Source: Deltaproteobacteria bacterium (GTDB lineage Bacteria > Desulfobacterota > Desulfarculia > Adiutricales > Adiutricaceae). Taken from it: DNA of 8,186 bases. Each line of letters opens with the position of its first letter. Within the stretch, counting starts at the first letter, position 1. Shown piece by piece: positions 5,764-8,186 of the stretch. The translations under genes and the position numbers were made by a program. The stretch is from NCBI GenBank assembly GCA_031269135.1, contig JAISZP010000246.1:1-8186 (forward strand), read 5' to 3'. Below the pieces are notes generated by a model, which was given only the letters and a program-made list of their open reading frames with translations, was not told the origin of the DNA and did no database searches.

Positions 5764-7578
5764 CTAAAACCCGAGCGAGGCTAGGAACGCGTCTTGAAAT
5801 TTCGGGTCGAAGCCTAGTTCAATCACTTCTATTTGATTTGAGATTGTTTCGATCTCTTTCGTAGCCGAGCGGTCCAACAGCAATCTGACGACTCCCGCCA
5901 AGGACGAGTTTCCGACGAAGCTTACCGGTCCCTCGTATCCCTTTGGGATTAGGGCTATCCCTTTGAGACTCTCTGGTCTGAGGTGGAACCCGAAGGCCCC
6001 GGCGATGACGATTTCGTCGAGATCCGATAGAGTCAGATCAAAACGCTCCAAGAGCATCTTCATCGCCGCCGCGATGGCGCCCTTGGCCAATTGGACTTGC
6101 CGGACGTCTTTTTGGTCTAAAAAGACTTTGTCCGTCAGATGGTAGCGATTGTCGGTCAAAGCCTGGGGATGGCTTTTGGGCGCCGACATGCGTCCCGTCT
6201 TATTTATGACGCCGCTTTTGATCAATTCGGCGCAGATGTCGATTAATCCGCTCCCGCATATGCCTATGGCCGGCGCCTGGCCGATGGTGGTGAAGTTCGG
6301 CTCCAAATTTGGTCCTATTTTAAAGCTGTCCACCGCTCCGGTTATGGCTCTCAGGCCGCAGGTTATGTTCATGCCCTCAAGGGCGGGACCGGCGGCGCAG
6401 GAAGTCGCCACCAATTTGCCGTTGCGGGAGAGCACTATTTCTCCGTTGGTGCCGATGTCGATAAAGATGACTGTCCCTTTGCGCTCCGCCAGTTTTACCG
6501 CCACCAGTCCGCTGGTGATGTCGCCTCCCACGTAAGCGGAAATTGAAGGGGTGGTGGAAAAGCAGGCCCACTTTGGAAGTCCTATTTTTTCTCCCAGATG
6601 CGAGATGTCGAGGCTTTTAGTGAAGATTGGACGGTAAGGAGCCAAGGCCAGGCTCTTGGGGTTGAGTCCGGCCAAAAGGTGGAGCATGGTGGTGTTGCCG
6701 CTGATTAAGGCGGCCGAGACGAAACGGCTTCGTTCGCCTAAAGCCGATTCCAAAAGCTCCCTTAAACCTTTCAAGGCCAAATTCTGTAAGGTCTTTATGT
6801 TTTCTTGCGACTCCGCCGCATAGGTTATGCGGCTGATCACGTCTCCGCCGATGGCTGTCTGGGGGTTTAGAGACGTTTCAAAGGCTATGGTTTTTTTCGT
6901 CTCCATATCTATGACGGCTAAAGCTAGACCGGTGGTCCCAAGATCAAAGGCGGCGGCCAGGTTTTCCATAGGCGCTTGACGTTTATGGGCCTGATCTTTA
7001 TGCTCTTGCTCTTTATGCTCTTGATCTTTATGAGCCTTTTCTTTATCGTCTTTTTCTTGCGGCCAGACTTTTAAAAGCCGGTCATGGCAAGTCAGCAGCC
7101 ATCCGCCGCCGCCTTTGGCCTCAATGGCGCTTAAAGTCTCAAGAGAGTCGACCGTACAGGAATTTAGTTCCAGAGTGTTTAAAAGACTTCTTTGGTCTAA
7201 ACGGTCACGCGGGCCTATGGGGAATAATTTTAAGGCCGGATCTAAGCTATAGGGCGCCGTCCAGCCTAAACCTTTAAGGGAACTGAAGACCGACTGCCCG
7301 GTAAGCTCGACGGCGCAATTACCTTCAATCTTAGCGAGGCAGGCCAGCCTATATCCCGGGTGGTCCGCCAGGTGGGCAAGTTCGGAGGCTTGAGGCTCAG
7401 AGAGTTTTCCGGATGCTTTAATCAGACACTTGCCGCAGCGGCCTTTCCCGCCGCATGGAGAGTCAAGCATAAGAGACGCCTGAGTCAAAGCCTCGATGAT
7501 GGAAATTCCGGGAGCGACGTCGATGACTTTATCATCGCTTCCTGGTTGTTTGATGGTCAAGAGCAAAATGAACTCCAT
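5764..7578 (-). CDS. RACo-like reductive activator: N-terminal 2Fe-2S ferredoxin plus ASKHA ATPase domain
   Basis: This 604-aa protein belongs to the RACo/DUF4445 family. Such proteins use an N-terminal 2Fe-2S ferredoxin and ATP to re-reduce corrinoid proteins of methyl-transfer systems from inactive Co(II) to Co(I). The ferredoxin cysteines are C42, C48, C51 and C80 (CX5CX2CX28C, in PCGGKGRCGKC and RLAC). A middle region runs to about 173, followed by a repetitive charged linker at about 175-203. The ASKHA domain begins at FDLGTTGLALAVID (211-224) and continues with SGNTTMLHLLAGLNP (293-307), IDIGTNGEIVL (373-383), ICGSGLIDICAEL (440-452), IAGAFG (525-530) and FVGNSSLAG (554-562). The ATG at 7578 has AGGG 4 nt upstream; a TTG four codons later with GGAG 6 nt before it is an alternative. 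No methyltransferase or corrinoid protein gene is adjacent, so the target is unknown. Confidence 0.92.
   Translation of the reverse strand: MEFILLLTIKQPGSDDKVIDVAPGISIIEALTQASLMLDSPCGGKGRCGKCLIKASGKLSEPQASELAHLADHPGYRLACLAKIEGNCAVELTGQSVFSSLKGLGWTAPYSLDPALKLFPIGPRDRLDQRSLLNTLELNSCTVDSLETLSAIEAKGGGGWLLTCHDRLLKVWPQEKDDKEKAHKDQEHKEQEHKDQAHKRQAPMENLAAAFDLGTTGLALAVIDMETKKTIAFETSLNPQTAIGGDVISRITYAAESQENIKTLQNLALKGLRELLESALGERSRFVSAALISGNTTMLHLLAGLNPKSLALAPYRPIFTKSLDISHLGEKIGLPKWACFSTTPSISAYVGGDITSGLVAVKLAERKGTVIFIDIGTNGEIVLSRNGKLVATSCAAGPALEGMNITCGLRAITGAVDSFKIGPNLEPNFTTIGQAPAIGICGSGLIDICAELIKSGVINKTGRMSAPKSHPQALTDNRYHLTDKVFLDQKDVRQVQLAKGAIAAAMKMLLERFDLTLSDLDEIVIAGAFGFHLRPESLKGIALIPKGYEGPVSFVGNSSLAGVVRLLLDRSATKEIETISNQIEVIELGFDPKFQDAFLASLGF
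6975..7049 (-). repeat. In-frame 15-bp tandem array encoding a pentapeptide linker in the RACo-like gene
   Basis: Five 15-bp units start at 6975, 6990, 7005, 7020 and 7035, with plus-strand pattern CTTGATCTTTATGCT. They encode AHKDQ, EHKEQ, EHKDQ and AHKRQ, a highly charged, probably helical or flexible insert at about residues 182-201. It lies exactly between the N-terminal redox half and the ASKHA ATPase domain. Being a multiple of three, slippage here changes linker length without breaking the gene. Confidence 0.85.
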
Positions 7579-7697
7579 GCAGCCCTAAGGCAAAAGCCGG
7601 CGGAAATTGAAGCGGCCTAGCGTCACAGCATATCAGCGTCGAACCATATTAAGGTGATTTTCTCAAATAACCTCAGCTAAGGCAAGTCTTTTTAGGC
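7579..7697. other. Upstream region of the RACo-like gene
   Basis: This stretch must carry the promoter of the minus-strand RACo-like gene, but no good -35/-10 pair stands out. The nearest is TAATAT on the minus strand around 7646-7652, without a well-placed -35. No operator-like dyad was found. Confidence 0.25.
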
Positions 7698-7814
7698 CAA
7701 TCCAAAAACCAATCTATAACCAACCACAACCCCAGTCTAAACCAATCTAAAAATCAATCCAAAACCCAATCTGAACCTCAATCTAAACTTCAATCTAAAA
7801 CCCAGCCTAAAAAC
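7698..7814. repeat. 12-bp tandem array, about ten units
   Basis: Six units in exact 12-bp register start at 7743, 7755, 7767, 7779, 7791 and 7803 and follow CAATCTAAAACC. They are preceded by four looser 11-12-bp units starting at 7698, 7710, 7721 and 7732. The plus strand of this array has almost no G. The array is non-coding. Confidence 0.8.
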
Positions 7815-7823
7815 CATGGCGGA

Positions 7824-7853
7824 CGCTCATTTTCGAGGCGTCGTTCATGAGCG
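7824..7853. other. Inverted repeat, 7-bp arms
   Basis: CGCTCAT (7824-7830) pairs with ATGAGCG (7847-7853) around a 16-nt loop that itself contains CGA/TCG. No T-run follows on either side closely enough for a standard terminator. It could be an operator or a weak structural element. Confidence 0.25.
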
Positions 7854-8035
7854 CGACTACTTTCGCTTAGACCGATTTTCTTGCGCCGGTTTTTCAGCCT
7901 CGGCGGCAGGTTTTCCGAAAGCCGTGCTTGCCGGCTAAATATATAAACTCAAATGATGGTGCTGCGGCATAGTCGAAAATGGTGCTTTTTAGGCTTAATT
8001 TCCAGAAAAAACACGTACTTTTAGATCTTTAGTGT

Positions 8036-8090
8036 TTTCAAAAAAATAAATTAATAACCTCTTTTTCAAATGCTCCATATGTGTTATAAT
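8036..8090 (+). promoter_or_regulatory. Strong extended -10 promoter with an AT-rich upstream element, firing out of the right edge
   Basis: The -10 TATAAT (8085-8090) matches the consensus perfectly and is preceded by TGT, giving the extended -10 form TGnTATAAT. A -35-like TTTTCA (8063-8068, 4 of 6 consensus) lies 16 bp upstream. Just above it, 8039-8057 is A/T-tract DNA of the kind that acts as an UP element. Transcription should start near 8097-8099. This is the best-formed promoter in the window and would suit a stable RNA or a highly expressed gene. Confidence 0.7.
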
Positions 8091-8097
8091 ATAGTGC

Positions 8098-8186
8098 TAG
8101 AGATTGCGGTTTAGCTTAATTCCCCTTAAGCGTCCAGACTGCCTGGGAGCCTAAATCGGTCGCCGAAGCATATTATTCCGGGCAGG
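8098..8186 (+). other. 5' part of a structured leader or non-coding RNA (partial)
   Basis: Downstream of the promoter about 89 nt are visible, with no start codon followed by a usable frame. CTGCCTGGG (8139-8147) can pair over nine positions (two G-U) with TCCGGGCAG (8177-8185). Inside lies a small TCGG-TCG-CCGA hairpin (8156-8166). It does not match the conserved segments I know of 5S rRNA, tmRNA, SRP RNA or RNase P RNA as far as visible. It may be a leader of a gene beyond the edge or a small RNA. Confidence 0.3.

Noticed and set aside
7360..7620. 86-codon plus-strand frame opposite the start of the RACo-like gene
   Set aside because: It is antisense to a well-supported ferredoxin domain and has no independent coding evidence.
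801..7814. Insertion sequences or mobile element remnants in the gaps
   Set aside because: No transposase fragments, terminal inverted repeats with target duplications, or shared repeats between gaps were seen.
8005..8039. Inverted repeat AAAACAC / GTGTTTT as a terminator
   Set aside because: The stem is almost all A-T with a 17-nt loop, and no gene ends next to it on either strand.
8132..8186. 5S rRNA or tRNA start (TGCCTGGGAGCC; GGGCAGG resembling a T-arm)
   Set aside because: The conserved 5S internal segment is absent, and placing a tRNA on the GCAGG end leaves an anticodon stem that does not pair.

Overview
This is a chromosomal-looking stretch of a Gram-negative, probably strictly anaerobic bacterium. 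Supporting this are an OmpA-type peptidoglycan-binding envelope protein, the MEP-pathway enzyme IspG, a radical SAM/SPASM protein, and a 2Fe-2S/ASKHA activator of the RACo type, a family tied to corrinoid methyltransferases and one-carbon metabolism. The short IspG (348 aa) and the RACo-like gene would fit a Desulfobacterota (former Deltaproteobacteria) host, but that assignment is inference. By my count about 64% of the window is protein-coding, which is low for a free-living bacterium.

Layout. Positions 1-119 (minus) hold the first 39 codons of an unrecognised gene running off the left edge. Its upstream region (120-620) carries seven copies of a 14-bp palindrome, CTCTCAWWTGAGAG. There are four copies at 229-313 and three at 509-605, separated by a very AT-rich core. 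One copy lies exactly between a TTGACA -35 and a TATCTT -10 that face the left-edge gene. Positions 606-1554 have no convincing gene and contain short tandem arrays. An OmpA-family gene follows on the minus strand (1555-2727). Divergent from it on the plus strand is a translationally coupled pair, radical SAM/SPASM protein (3149-4204) and ispG (4201-5247). The RACo-like gene (5764-7578, minus) is convergent with ispG. The right end (7579-8186) is non-coding and ends in a strong extended -10 promoter that fires rightwards out of the window into a structured leader or RNA.

The most unusual overall property is that every long non-coding gap contains its own degenerate short tandem array. The periods are 5, 15, 14, 21, 17, 12/36, 13, 23 and 12 bp, and the unit sequences differ from gap to gap. 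Two of the proteins carry the in-frame equivalent: a 12-bp array encoding His/Asp repeats in the OmpA protein, and a 15-bp array encoding a charged pentapeptide linker in the RACo-like protein. Several arrays keep perfect register although the units have diverged by substitution.

I see no CRISPR array, complete transposon, tRNA or rRNA. The best candidates for something undescribed are the palindrome array controlling the left-edge gene, and the pervasive gap-specific arrays.
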